Positions 16,008 to 23,983 of a stretch of 64,000 nt of DNA are shown here, in pieces. The position numbers were made by a program, and so were the translations under genes. This DNA comes from Drouetiella sp036703255 (GTDB taxonomy: Bacteria; Cyanobacteriota; Cyanobacteriia; Elainellales; Elainellaceae). Where the stretch lies: contig DATNPL010000159.1 of assembly GCA_036703255.1 (NCBI GenBank), positions 1-64,000 of the forward strand, read 5' to 3'. Position 1 is the stretch's first letter, and each line of letters starts with the position of its first letter. Below the pieces are notes generated by a model. That model had not been told where the DNA came from and made no database searches. It saw only the letters and a list, made by a program, of their open reading frames with translations.

Positions 16008-16979
16008 ATGAAATCTCGATCGCTCCTACTCATTCTCTTGGCTATCACCATTCTCATCAGTCTGGTTGGCTGGAATTGGTATCAAGACACCGCTCGATCG
16101 CCCGCTTTAGCAGAATATAGCCAGCCGCAGATCGCCCTACCCCAAGTGAATGCTCAGCGCCTGTGGGCAGATGTGGCAACGTTGGCTGTGAGACGATTTG
16201 AAGAGAGCGATCGCCAGCAAGCCCGCGACTATATTACCCAGGAGTTGCAAAAAGCAGGTTGGACACCCCGACTGCAACCGTTTACGGCTCAGGGCTTTAG
16301 CGGCATCAATATTTGGGCAGAGCGATCAGGAACCCAGCCGCAGTTGGGCGCAATTTTGCTGGGGGCACATTACGATACAGTTGCGGATTCCCCCGGAGCC
16401 GACGACAACGCCACCGCAGTAGCGATCGCTCTAGAAACAGCGAGGCTGTTGAGTCAATCTCCTGCAACACCGCGATCGCTCCAGCTTGCCTTTTTTGACT
16501 TAGAGGAAGCAGGGCTGATCGGCAGCACAGCCTATGTGGACAACCTTCAGCCCGAAGCGCTGCAAGGCGCTGTCATTATGGACATGATGGGCTACACCTG
16601 CTCTATTGCAGCCTGTCAATCTTATCCGCCTTTGCCGATCCAGCCGCCCGTAGACACCGGAGAATTCTTGGCTGCGATCGGTGACCAAGGGCATCCCCTT
16701 CTGACAGAGAGCGTGAGTCGAGCTAGCCAAGCAAATTTGCCTCAGGTCTTAACCCTGTCCATACCCACCTTGGGTGGACTCACGCCCGATCTGGTGCGTA
16801 GCGATCACACCCCCTTTTGGAAGAAAGGCATCGGTGCCGTTTTGCTCACCGATACTGCCAATTTTCGTAACCCGCATTACCACCAGCCCAGTGATACTTT
16901 GGAAACGATCGATCGGGGTTTTTTCGTCGGCTCAGCGCAGATTGTGATTAACAGCGTGATTGACTTACTTCAGCAATGA
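16008..16979 (+). CDS. M28-family zinc aminopeptidase, membrane-anchored or secreted
   Basis: A 323-residue peptidase. An N-terminal hydrophobic segment (about 5-23) is a signal peptide or anchor. Zinc ligands of the M28 family are visible: His in 'LLGAHYDTV', Asp in 'GADDNATAVA', the Glu pair in 'DLEEAGLIGS', Asp in 'VIMDMMGY' and His in 'NPHYHQPSDT'. It probably trims peptides in the periplasm. It is a single gene convergent with the Crp-family regulator 34 bp away. Confidence 0.9.
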   Translation: MKSRSLLLILLAITILISLVGWNWYQDTARSPALAEYSQPQIALPQVNAQRLWADVATLAVRRFEESDRQQARDYITQELQKAGWTPRLQPFTAQGFSGINIWAERSGTQPQLGAILLGAHYDTVADSPGADDNATAVAIALETARLLSQSPATPRSLQLAFFDLEEAGLIGSTAYVDNLQPEALQGAVIMDMMGYTCSIAACQSYPPLPIQPPVDTGEFLAAIGDQGHPLLTESVSRASQANLPQVLTLSIPTLGGLTPDLVRSDHTPFWKKGIGAVLLTDTANFRNPHYHQPSDTLETIDRGFFVGSAQIVINSVIDLLQQ

Positions 16980-17013
16980 GAGCTTCAGCGATCCTAAAAT
17001 TTAGGCAAAAAAT

Positions 17014-17667
17014 CTAGGCAAATACCGTGCGGTTTAGCAGCAGGGCATGGTTGGGCAAAATGATGTGGCGATCGCCCCCTACAATCAGCCAGTTTTCTTC
17101 CTGAAGCTGGCTCAGTAAGCGGGTGACGGTAACGCGAGTTGTGCCGATCGCGTTTGCCAACTGTTGATGCGTTAGCCGGACGCTGAGTCGCATTCCCTGC
17201 GGGGCGGGTTGCCCGACCTCATGCACCAACAGCAGCAGGAGATGACGCAGCCGCTCTTCGACCCGCCGATAGCCTACCATTGCCAATATGGCTTCTGTTT
17301 GTTGCAGTCGTCGAGACAAGTGCCGAAACAGCCCTTGGGCTAGAACCTGCGACTGCTCTATCTCCACCATCTTTACCCGCATCAGATCCACATCTGTCAA
17401 TGCCGTAGCTTGATAAGGCCGAATTAGCGCCAGCGGCAGGCCAAAGGGCATTGAAGGGCAGGCAAGCCCCAGCAGCGACTCATCGCCCGTGTCATAGAGC
17501 GTTCCTAGCTGAACAATTCCCCGACAGACGACAAATATCTCGTCCGGAAGCATCCGAATCGCTTGCCCGCTCCGGTGAGGCTGTAGACTTCGCCCCTGAT
17601 AAAGTTCTTCCAGAAGCTGGCGTAGATCGGGCTGTTGCTTTGCCTCTAAGACTGAGGAGTTCAGCAT
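17014..17667 (-). CDS. Crp/Fnr-family transcription regulator
   Basis: A 217-residue regulator. The N-terminal cyclic-nucleotide-binding-like beta-roll (about 20-110) is short and lacks a clear phosphate-binding cassette. A dimer helix ('GLFRHLSRRLQQTEAILAMVG') and a Crp-type helix-turn-helix follow: 'LTHQQLANAIGTTRVTVTRLLSQL' (about 163-186). The recognition helix is close to that of NtcA ('TRVTVTRLL'), so it might see a similar DNA half-site, but the effector domain differs and it is not NtcA itself. The target genes are unknown; nitrogen-related genes lie on both sides. Confidence 0.85.
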   Translation of the reverse strand: MLNSSVLEAKQQPDLRQLLEELYQGRSLQPHRSGQAIRMLPDEIFVVCRGIVQLGTLYDTGDESLLGLACPSMPFGLPLALIRPYQATALTDVDLMRVKMVEIEQSQVLAQGLFRHLSRRLQQTEAILAMVGYRRVEERLRHLLLLLVHEVGQPAPQGMRLSVRLTHQQLANAIGTTRVTVTRLLSQLQEENWLIVGGDRHIILPNHALLLNRTVFA

Positions 17668-17857
17668 ACTTGTGTAACCTAGCTAACATTGAGATTTAGC
17701 ATAGGTTTCTCAGCTAAAGGCAAGGTAATTAAAAGATTGTGAGCAGGTTAGCGAAAGGTTGTGATTGAGTTAAGGTTTTCAGGCATGTTACAAACTACTA
17801 GGTTTAACCCTGCCTACTCAGCGGTCGATCGCACCCTACTTTCCTTCAGGTATCCCT

Positions 17858-19417
17858 TTAGCCATCTAGGCACCGAATCGCTTCCAGCATGCCGCGCGCT
17901 TTGTTCAGCGTCTCTTCGTACTCGCGCTCAGGGTCAGAATCTGCGACCAATCCAGCCCCAGCCTGAATGCTGACTTGGCGTTTGCCATCGGGCTGGCTGC
18001 GCACTACCAAGGTGCGAATGGCGATCGCCGTGTTTAATTGTCCCTCAAAGTCGTAGTAGCCGTATGCGCCGGAGTATACACCGCGCCGACAAGATTCTAA
18101 ATCATGGATGATTTCCATCGCTCTAATCTTGGGGGCACCGCTCACCGTTCCGGCCGGAAAACAGGCTTTGAGCAGTTCCCAGGCCGTTTTATCGGCAGAC
18201 AGCCGTCCCACCACATTGCTGACAATGTGCATGACGTGGGAATAGCGCTCAACCACCATGAGTTGATCGACCACCACCGTACCGCTGGCGCAGACGCGTC
18301 CCAAGTCATTGCGTCCCAGATCAACCAGCATCACATGCTCAGCCACTTCTTTGGGATCTTGCAGCAAATCGGTTGCGAGTTCGGCATCTTGCTGCGGGGT
18401 TTTGCCGCGAGGCCGGGTGCCTGCGATCGGGCGTAAGGTCGCAATTTTGAGTCCCTGGTCTTCGGGCGAGAGATCGGCTTTGACCATCACCTCTGGACTA
18501 GAGCCAATGATCTGCCAATCCTGAAAGTGAAAATACGCCATGTAAGGCGAGGGATTGATTAGCCGCAGCGATCGGTATAGCGCAAAGGGATCGCCTTTTA
18601 GCTCGGTAGAGAGGCGTTGGGAAATCACCACTTGGAAGATGTCTCCCGCTCGAATGTGCGCCTTAGCCTTCTCGACGCTGGCGCAATATTGCGCCTTGGT
18701 CGTGTTGCTTACATAACCCGGCAAATCCCCTTCACTCGGTTTTGCGGCGCTGGGGGCAGCCTTAGAGGGCGGAGTCCATTGCAGCAGGGTATCTCGCCCA
18801 GAAAGCGGCAGTTGAAGCTTATCCACCAGCCGACTCACCCGTTCGCAGGCTTCTTCGTAGGCTTGCTCTAGATTGGTGTCTGGATGGCGGAGATCGGCAT
18901 AGGCAATCGCCCAAATCTTGCGCTGCACCTGATCAAAAATCAAAAGCTGATCAATCTGCATCCACAAGCCATCAGGCAAGTCATCTTCGCTGAGGGGATA
19001 GATGGGCACGCGTGGCTCGATCCAGTTAATTAGCTCATACCCCCAAAAGCCAAATAGCCCGCCAATTCCGGGCGGCAGATGCGGCAGCTTGACCGGACGA
19101 TAGGGTTCTAAACAGGTCGCCAAAGCCTGGAACGGATCACCCTCAAAGATTTGCGTCGTGCCATCTCGGTGGGTTTGCGTGGTGCGATCGCCCCTGGCCT
19201 CTAAAATCCACAGGGGGTCGCAGCCCAAAAAGCTGTAGCGACCAATGACCTCGCCCCCCTCAATGGATTCAAGCAAAAAGCTATAGGGCTGTCCGGCACA
19301 AACCTTGTACCAGGCAGAAACAGGCGTGTCTAGATCCGCAACCCACTCTTGAAAAACCGGGACAAAATTACCCTGCTGGGCTAACTCTCGAAACTGCGTC
19401 AAATCAGGGAAAACCAT
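17858..19417 (-). CDS. trpE: Anthranilate synthase component I
   Basis: A 519-residue chorismate-using enzyme making anthranilate for tryptophan synthesis with a glutaminase partner encoded elsewhere. The N-terminal regulatory region keeps the feedback 'LLESIEGGE' motif (about 49-57). The catalytic domain shows 'GDIFQVVISQRL', 'PSPYMAYF', 'IAGTRPRGKTPQQD', 'HVMLVDLGRNDLGRV', 'GTVSGAPKIRAMEII' and 'AGAGLVADSDPEREYEET'. The full length and intact motifs make it functional. It is a lone trp gene here; no leader peptide or attenuator was recognised upstream. Confidence 0.95.
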   Translation of the reverse strand: MVFPDLTQFRELAQQGNFVPVFQEWVADLDTPVSAWYKVCAGQPYSFLLESIEGGEVIGRYSFLGCDPLWILEARGDRTTQTHRDGTTQIFEGDPFQALATCLEPYRPVKLPHLPPGIGGLFGFWGYELINWIEPRVPIYPLSEDDLPDGLWMQIDQLLIFDQVQRKIWAIAYADLRHPDTNLEQAYEEACERVSRLVDKLQLPLSGRDTLLQWTPPSKAAPSAAKPSEGDLPGYVSNTTKAQYCASVEKAKAHIRAGDIFQVVISQRLSTELKGDPFALYRSLRLINPSPYMAYFHFQDWQIIGSSPEVMVKADLSPEDQGLKIATLRPIAGTRPRGKTPQQDAELATDLLQDPKEVAEHVMLVDLGRNDLGRVCASGTVVVDQLMVVERYSHVMHIVSNVVGRLSADKTAWELLKACFPAGTVSGAPKIRAMEIIHDLESCRRGVYSGAYGYYDFEGQLNTAIAIRTLVVRSQPDGKRQVSIQAGAGLVADSDPEREYEETLNKARGMLEAIRCLDG

Positions 19418-20049
19418 CTACCTACCCTATCGCCCGCTGGATTTGATAAGGCATTGCTTAATCGGGGGATGAATTTTGTGAGAGGGGCGCGGAGCGCCCC
19501 TCTCACAAAATTCATCCCTAAAATCAGCAACGCCGATTTGATAATGGGGTGAACCTCAGTGTACCATCCTGTTTCTGCTCAGCCGACTTGCTGAATGACT
19601 AACCAGACCTGTCCTGCTAGCTACCGTTGAGCTACCGTCCCGCGAGGGCGAACTCCTCAATTCAAAATTCAGCGTAAAAACGGCTGATTATCCACCTAAA
19701 ACGAGTTTGTTGCAACCAACAGAGGGTAGACTATCAAGAGGGTAAAAATAGGAGCTGAAAGACTTAATCAACCTGCTGAGTCAGTGATTTCTCTCAGAAT
19801 CTGCAAAAAGTATCAAGCTGAGTGAAGTGGAAACACTGTGGAGTCGAACCATCAAGCGAAATAAGCTAAAGATGGAGTCAGGAAATCTCAACAAATCGTG
19901 ACCTGCCTTTTGCTAAAACGGATTGACGGCTGCGGTATTTATCCTTGGTGATCCGTAATGACTCAGAAATGATTCATGATCTCAGCGCCCTCTGACATCC
20001 CTTCAATCCACTTACCCTTCTACCTCCAGTGACAGGAGAAGCTGCACCC
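19418..20049. other. Intergenic region between trpE and a small divergent gene
   Basis: It holds the dispersed hairpin at 19450-19534, close to the trpE start, and then about 500 bp with no open frame of note. A stretch at about 19571-19655 looks vaguely like a tRNA D-arm on the minus strand but has no T-loop. Nothing else is recognised. Confidence 0.6.
19450..19534 (-). repeat. Dispersed hairpin element, copy 2 (perfect 25-bp stem)
   Basis: Arms 19466-19490 and 19494-19518 are perfectly complementary over 25 bp with a 3-base GGA loop; the centre reads GGCGCGGAGCGCC. The frame is GGCATTGCTTAATC on the left and AAAATCAGCAACGCC on the right, so the copy is inverted relative to those at 4390 and 23846. 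It lies 33 bp upstream of trpE (minus strand). Confidence 0.9.
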
Positions 20050-20286
20050 ATGAGAGATTTTGTTTTAGATGCCCCAAGCAACAATCGCTACACCTATTTT
20101 GTGGCTTACTACGGTCACGAATTTCAAAAGCAAACCGCAGTGCTGCATGTTCGCCACGACTTTACCGACTCCATCCAGGATCTGCATGTTTGCATCCGCA
20201 GCCGCATTCATGAAGTGTTAGGCGAAGAAACCTCGTCTTGCTACCACATTCTGGCGTTGGCGGCTCCCGAAGCGATCGCAGTCTAG
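20050..20286 (+). CDS. Conserved hypothetical protein (78 aa)
   Basis: A small acidic soluble protein starting 'MRDFVLDAP' with 'YFVAYYGHEFQ' and a cysteine-containing C-terminus ('SSCYHILAL'). ATG 20050 is preferred because AGGAGAA lies 9 bases upstream; a GTG 21 bases earlier is in frame. The family is not recognised by name. It is monocistronic: a terminator follows at 20359. Confidence 0.75.
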   Translation: MRDFVLDAPSNNRYTYFVAYYGHEFQKQTAVLHVRHDFTDSIQDLHVCIRSRIHEVLGEETSSCYHILALAAPEAIAV

Positions 20287-20358
20287 ACCTTATCTCTAGG
20301 TCAAGATTTGAGGCAATTTTTTGTTCAACCCATCCCATAGGCTCGTAGAGCACCGATT

Positions 20359-20387
20359 ATCCATTGGAGTCATCCGATGGATTTTTT
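20359..20387 (+). terminator. Intrinsic terminator
   Basis: ATCCATTGGA (20359-20368) pairs with TCCGATGGAT (20373-20382) in a 10-bp stem with one T-G wobble and a 4-base loop, followed directly by TTTTTT (20382-20387). It would end transcripts of the small gene at 20050. Confidence 0.7.
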
Positions 20388-20509
20388 GGTGTTGGCATTG
20401 CTGGCTTTAAGCTGGCTTTAAATAGTAGTTTTTAGAGAGCGCTCTCATCCTCACAAGCCCTGCCGATTTTTGCAGGTCTGCCTTTTCACCGAGATGGAAT
20501 TTCACCGAG

Positions 20510-21742
20510 ATGGATCTTAAAATCGTCAATGCCCAGATTCCCGATCGCCCTGGATTATGGGACATTGCCATTGCCCAAGCCCACATCACTAGCCTCACCC
20601 CCGTCTCTGAAGCGATCGTCTCGCCATCACTCACCACAGCCCTAGATGCCAAGGGCAATCTGGTCATTCCAGGACTGGTCGAACCCCACTTTCATCTCGA
20701 CAAAGCGCTATTGCTCGATCGCCACCCCGCCCAAGAGGGCAACTTTGCCGAGGCCATGCGGGAAACCCTGCGGCTCAAGCAATCCTTTACCGTTGACGAC
20801 ATCCAATCTCGCGCCAGAACCGTGATTGAAAGCGCGATCGCCTTTGGCACAACCGCCATGCGTAGCCATGTCGAGGTTGATCCGACGGTAGGGCTAACGG
20901 GTATGGAAGCCCTGCTGCCTCTGCGGGCAGAATATGCTTGGGGCATGACGCTTCAGCTGGCAGTTTTTGCTCAAGAGGGATTGGCTGATGGCACCGAAAA
21001 GCTGCTGCGGACGGCGATAGAAATGGGGGGAGATGTAATTGGGTCGGCTCCCTACGTTGATCCTGAGCCGGAGCGCAACGTGCAAACCATTTTCGACATT
21101 GCCCAAGACTTTAACTGCGATGTCGATTTTCATCTCGATTTTTTGGAAGATCGCCAACCGATGCTCTTGCCCTTTGTCATTCAGGAAACGGTGAAGCGGG
21201 GCTGGCAGGGACGGGTTTGTTTGGGACATATGACCAAGCTGGCAGGATTAACGCCCGACGAGCTGGCCGCGATCGCTCCTGCGCTTCAGGCTGCCGGAAT
21301 TTCTATTTTGGCGCTGCCTGCCTCTGACCTGTACATTATGTCTCGACGAGACACCCACAATGTGCGGCGCGGCGTTGCACCCATCCATCAGCTGGCTGAG
21401 TTTGGCGTGAATGTAGGGCTGTCAACCAACAATGTCATGAATCTGTTTACGCCCTTTGGGGATGGCGATGTACTCAAGATCTGCACGCTGCTCGCGCAGG
21501 TTCTCCAGATGGGAACGATCGCCAGCCATCAGCTTTGCTTGCGGATGGCAACGACTCAGGCGGCTCAGGCGATCGGCATAGAAACCTATGGCGTAGCCGT
21601 TGGCAAAACGGCTGATCTGGTTATCTTAGAGGCTCGGTCTGTCAGTGAGGCGATCGGATCTGCACCGATGGGGCGAACCGTGATTAAGCAGGGCAAGATT
21701 GTTGCCACCAGTCGATTAGAGCGTCAGCTATTTTCAGCCTAG
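20510..21742 (+). CDS. Cytosine deaminase-like amidohydrolase
   Basis: A 410-residue metal-dependent amidohydrolase related to CodA and AtzC. It has 'VEPHFHLDKA' (HxH, about 60-70), 'VDFHLDFLED' (His), 'VCLGHMTKLA' (His) and 'GVAVGKTADLVIL' near the end. Where CodA has the catalytic Asp ('GHDDV'), this protein reads 'STNNVMNLFTPFGDGD', an Asn. That form also appears in a subfamily of these enzymes, so the substrate may not be cytosine. The initiation region is a 16-bp tandem duplication, which also creates an eight-codon overlapping upstream frame (20494-20520). It is convergent with nothing; narM follows 132 bp later. Confidence 0.8.
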   Translation: MDLKIVNAQIPDRPGLWDIAIAQAHITSLTPVSEAIVSPSLTTALDAKGNLVIPGLVEPHFHLDKALLLDRHPAQEGNFAEAMRETLRLKQSFTVDDIQSRARTVIESAIAFGTTAMRSHVEVDPTVGLTGMEALLPLRAEYAWGMTLQLAVFAQEGLADGTEKLLRTAIEMGGDVIGSAPYVDPEPERNVQTIFDIAQDFNCDVDFHLDFLEDRQPMLLPFVIQETVKRGWQGRVCLGHMTKLAGLTPDELAAIAPALQAAGISILALPASDLYIMSRRDTHNVRRGVAPIHQLAEFGVNVGLSTNNVMNLFTPFGDGDVLKICTLLAQVLQMGTIASHQLCLRMATTQAAQAIGIETYGVAVGKTADLVILEARSVSEAIGSAPMGRTVIKQGKIVATSRLERQLFSA

Positions 21743-21769
21743 ATTTTCAGGTAGTGTTTCAAATGTGTT

Positions 21770-21816
21770 GTTGATTTTTTGAAAAAGGCGCGGAGCGCCT
21801 TTTTCAAAAAATCAAC
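21770..21816. repeat. Dispersed hairpin element, copy 3 (perfect 22-bp stem)
   Basis: Arms 21770-21791 and 21795-21816 are perfectly complementary with a GGA loop; the centre is GGCGCGGAGCGCC. The outer frame differs from copies 1 and 2 (left GGTAGTGTTTCAAATGTG, right ending ACATCACC), which marks a second frame type. It lies between the deaminase stop and narM. Confidence 0.9.
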
Positions 21817-21874
21817 GATATGTCTAGGACATCACCGATTTTCAGCTTAGATTTTCAGCCCAGAGGAGCCAGCC

Positions 21875-22327
21875 ATGAGCCAGTTTTTTCAATTTGAGTC
21901 AGATTTTGCCACGACCTTGCGCTGCATTCCCATGACGGTGCGCTATAAGCTCGATCGATGTGGGGTTAAGCTTAAGCTCCATCACTGGAATCATCTCACG
22001 GCTGAAGAGCGGCAAACCTTGCTGAATACTCACTGCGCCACAGAAGCCGAAGCCCGGTCTTATCGATCGCTCCTGCATCAGTTTGTTCAGGCACATATGG
22101 ACGAACTGCCTACAGATCTGCCGATCGAGAGCGCACCCGCCTGGGCTGACCTTGCCACTATTCCTGAAAGCGTGCAGGAGCAGGGAAAGAGCGTAGGTTT
22201 TCCCCTCACTGCTGGCCAATGGGCAAGCCTAACGGCACTTCAGCGCTTTGTTTTGTTTAAGCTCAGCCGCTCAAGCCACGAAAATTCAAATTTTTTACCT
22301 GCCTTACGAGAGTTCCACCTCATTTAG
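21875..22327 (+). CDS. narM: Nitrate reductase associated protein NarM
   Basis: A 150-residue soluble protein matching the cyanobacterial NarM family, with 'FQFESDFATTLRCIPM', 'VRYKLDRCGVKLKLHHW' and a helical C-terminus. NarM is needed for an active ferredoxin-nitrate reductase in cyanobacteria; the nitrate reductase gene itself is not in this window. ATG 21875 is preceded by AGAGGAG. The stop codon sits in the first unit of a perfect 15-bp tandem duplication (22323-22352). Confidence 0.85.
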   Translation: MSQFFQFESDFATTLRCIPMTVRYKLDRCGVKLKLHHWNHLTAEERQTLLNTHCATEAEARSYRSLLHQFVQAHMDELPTDLPIESAPAWADLATIPESVQEQGKSVGFPLTAGQWASLTALQRFVLFKLSRSSHENSNFLPALREFHLI

Positions 22328-22363
22328 GACATGGCTCTTTAGGACATGGCTCAATCCGACTAT

Positions 22364-22409
22364 GAAATTGATTTTGGGAGGGGCGCGGCGCGTTCCTCTC
22401 AAATTGAAG
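22364..22409. repeat. Decayed dispersed hairpin
   Basis: An AT-rich left part (GAAATTGATTTTGGGAGGGG) faces CGCGTTCCTCTCAAATTG with several mismatches around GGCGCGGCGCG. It looks like an eroded member of the hairpin family and is downstream of narM. Confidence 0.55.
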
Positions 22410-22519
22410 CCAGAAGTCTCTCCACTTTCCTTGGCGCGTTTTTGAAACCAGGCTCTAAAATTCAAGATGCGACTTCAGTCGGCTGGAGCCAGTGAGCGAG
22501 GAGCAAGCGATCGAGAGCC

Positions 22520-23251
22520 ATGAACGACACCGACCTAATTATTCTGGTGATTTTCCTCATCTGCGTGACCTACGTAGTGCGAGAGGCGATCAAAGATCTG
22601 GACGATCAAACTAAGATCGACTGGGACAAAAAAGATCTAGAAACCCAGCTAGATGAATTGACTCTAGCAGAAGTCAAGCTCAAGGATATTGTCGAAGTCA
22701 GCTTTAAGTTTGAGGATCGTTATAAGCATTCCGACCAACCCAAAATGTTAGGAATCACGATCAAAAACAAATCCAAAAACGTCCAGATCTACCCCGACTG
22801 GGATAAAAGTACCCTTACCGACTTCGGTACCCCCTCTCGCCGCGTCATTCGCCTCAACGCCGATAAGCAGATTGCCAGCACCTCTCGACCCATTGGCTCT
22901 CAGTTTGCTAGCCCTATCACGCCTGGAACCAGCTTTAGCGCTCAGATCACCGCCGAAGACGTCATGAAGCCCAATCTAGATAAGAATGTGCTTGAGCCTA
23001 GCAGTCCCGTTGTGGATCTAACAGAGTTAGAAAAAAAAGCGAAAGACAAGAAAGCCACTAAAGAAATTAAAGATCTCAATAGCAATTTCAAAGCCCGCAA
23101 AGTCCCTCTCGATTTTTCACTGCGTTTGATGCTGCGCATGAGCCTCCTAGAGGAACGGGGCGGCAAAGACTATCAATATCAGCTTTGGTGCAAATTCAAA
23201 GTGATCAATATGCCTTGGTGGGATCATATTCCTTGGAATCCCAAGAAATAG
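22520..23251 (+). CDS. Hypothetical protein with one N-terminal membrane helix
   Basis: A 243-residue protein. Residues 4-21 ('DLIILVIFLICVTYVVREA') form a membrane anchor; the rest is charged and lysine-rich, with a likely beta-sandwich part (about 55-165: 'VSFKFEDRYKHS', 'MLGITIKNKSKNVQIYPDW') and a helical Lys/Glu-rich loop (about 170-195). It may act at the plasma or thylakoid membrane facing the cytoplasm or lumen. The family is not recognised. It is followed by rnpB on the same strand. Confidence 0.75.
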   Translation: MNDTDLIILVIFLICVTYVVREAIKDLDDQTKIDWDKKDLETQLDELTLAEVKLKDIVEVSFKFEDRYKHSDQPKMLGITIKNKSKNVQIYPDWDKSTLTDFGTPSRRVIRLNADKQIASTSRPIGSQFASPITPGTSFSAQITAEDVMKPNLDKNVLEPSSPVVDLTELEKKAKDKKATKEIKDLNSNFKARKVPLDFSLRLMLRMSLLEERGGKDYQYQLWCKFKVINMPWWDHIPWNPKK

Positions 23252-23364
23252 GGTGATGGTTAGGGGAGTTAAACCTTGCCCACAGGTTTCCGGAAGATCT
23301 AGAAGATACAGAAGAGTTTGAGATCTACTGAGTTTTATTCCGCAACCCACTAAACTAGAACAAA

Positions 23365-23816
23365 GGGAAGAGGAGGCGCAGGCGGTTGCGAATTGCCAAG
23401 GAACCCCCGTCAAAAGGAAACCTGAAGCAGTTTGAGGAAAGTCCGGGCTTCCGAAAGGCCAAACTTGCTGGGTAACGCCCAGTGCGAGCGATCGTGAGGA
23501 TAGTGCCACAGAAACATACCGCCGATGGAGCTAGGCTGCTATTCAGGTAGCGGCTGTGGCTATCAGGTAAGGGTGCAAGGGTGCGGTAAGAGCGCACCAG
23601 CAGCGTCGAGAGGCGCTGGCTCGGTAAACCCCGGTTGGAAGCAAGGTTGAAGGAGCGATCGGTTGGTCTTTTTCCGGCTCCGGGTAGAGGAGGAGAAATC
23701 CTGCTTCTGCGAAATCCGCTAGAGGTGTCTGGTGACAGGCATCCCAGATAGATAACTGCCCTTTGGGTGGCTCTGCCATTCAGATAACAGAACCCGGCTT
23801 ATGTCCGCCTCTTCCC
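23365..23816 (+). ncRNA. rnpB: RNase P RNA
   Basis: About 452 nt. The conserved core is clear: 'GAGGAAAGTCCGGGC' at about 23435-23449 (CR I), 'GGGTAACGCCCAG', and near the 3' end 'GATAACAGAACCCGGCTTATG' written in parts as 'ACAGAA' and 'GGCTTATG' (CR V). The 5' end GGGAAGAGG pairs with the 3' end CCTCTTCCC (helix P1), which fixes both boundaries. It processes tRNA 5' ends. Several antisense and sense open frames across it are not genes. Confidence 0.95.
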
Positions 23817-23845
23817 GCCCTATTGCAGACCCTTTTGACTTTGTA

Positions 23846-23934
23846 GGCGTTACTGATTTTAGAGATAAATATTGTATGAGAGGGGCGCGGAGCGCCCCTC
23901 TCATACAATATTTATCCCCCGAGTAAGCAATGCC
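23846..23934 (+). repeat. Dispersed hairpin element, copy 4 (perfect 25-bp stem)
   Basis: Arms 23864-23888 and 23892-23916 are perfectly complementary over 25 bp with a GGA loop and the GGCGCGGAGCGCC centre. The frame is GGCGTTACTGATTTTA on the left and GAGTAAGCAATGCC on the right, the same orientation as copy 1. It lies 30 bp after rnpB. Confidence 0.9.
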
Positions 23935-23983
23935 GATTTGTGATTTTGGATTGTAAAACCCTTCACTTAGTTTCAACTGCCCA

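Noticed and set aside
19571..19655. tRNA-like segment on the minus strand with a D-arm-like 'AGCTCAACGGTAGCT'
   Set aside because: No T-arm (GTTCRANNC), no matching acceptor stem and no plausible anticodon stem could be found.
23318..23356. Possible rnpB promoter (TTGAGA and TAAACT)
   Set aside because: The two boxes are about 27 bp apart, too far for a sigma-70-type promoter.
23147..23779. Several minus-strand frames of 78-120 codons
   Set aside because: They are antisense to rnpB, whose conserved core and P1 helix are clear.
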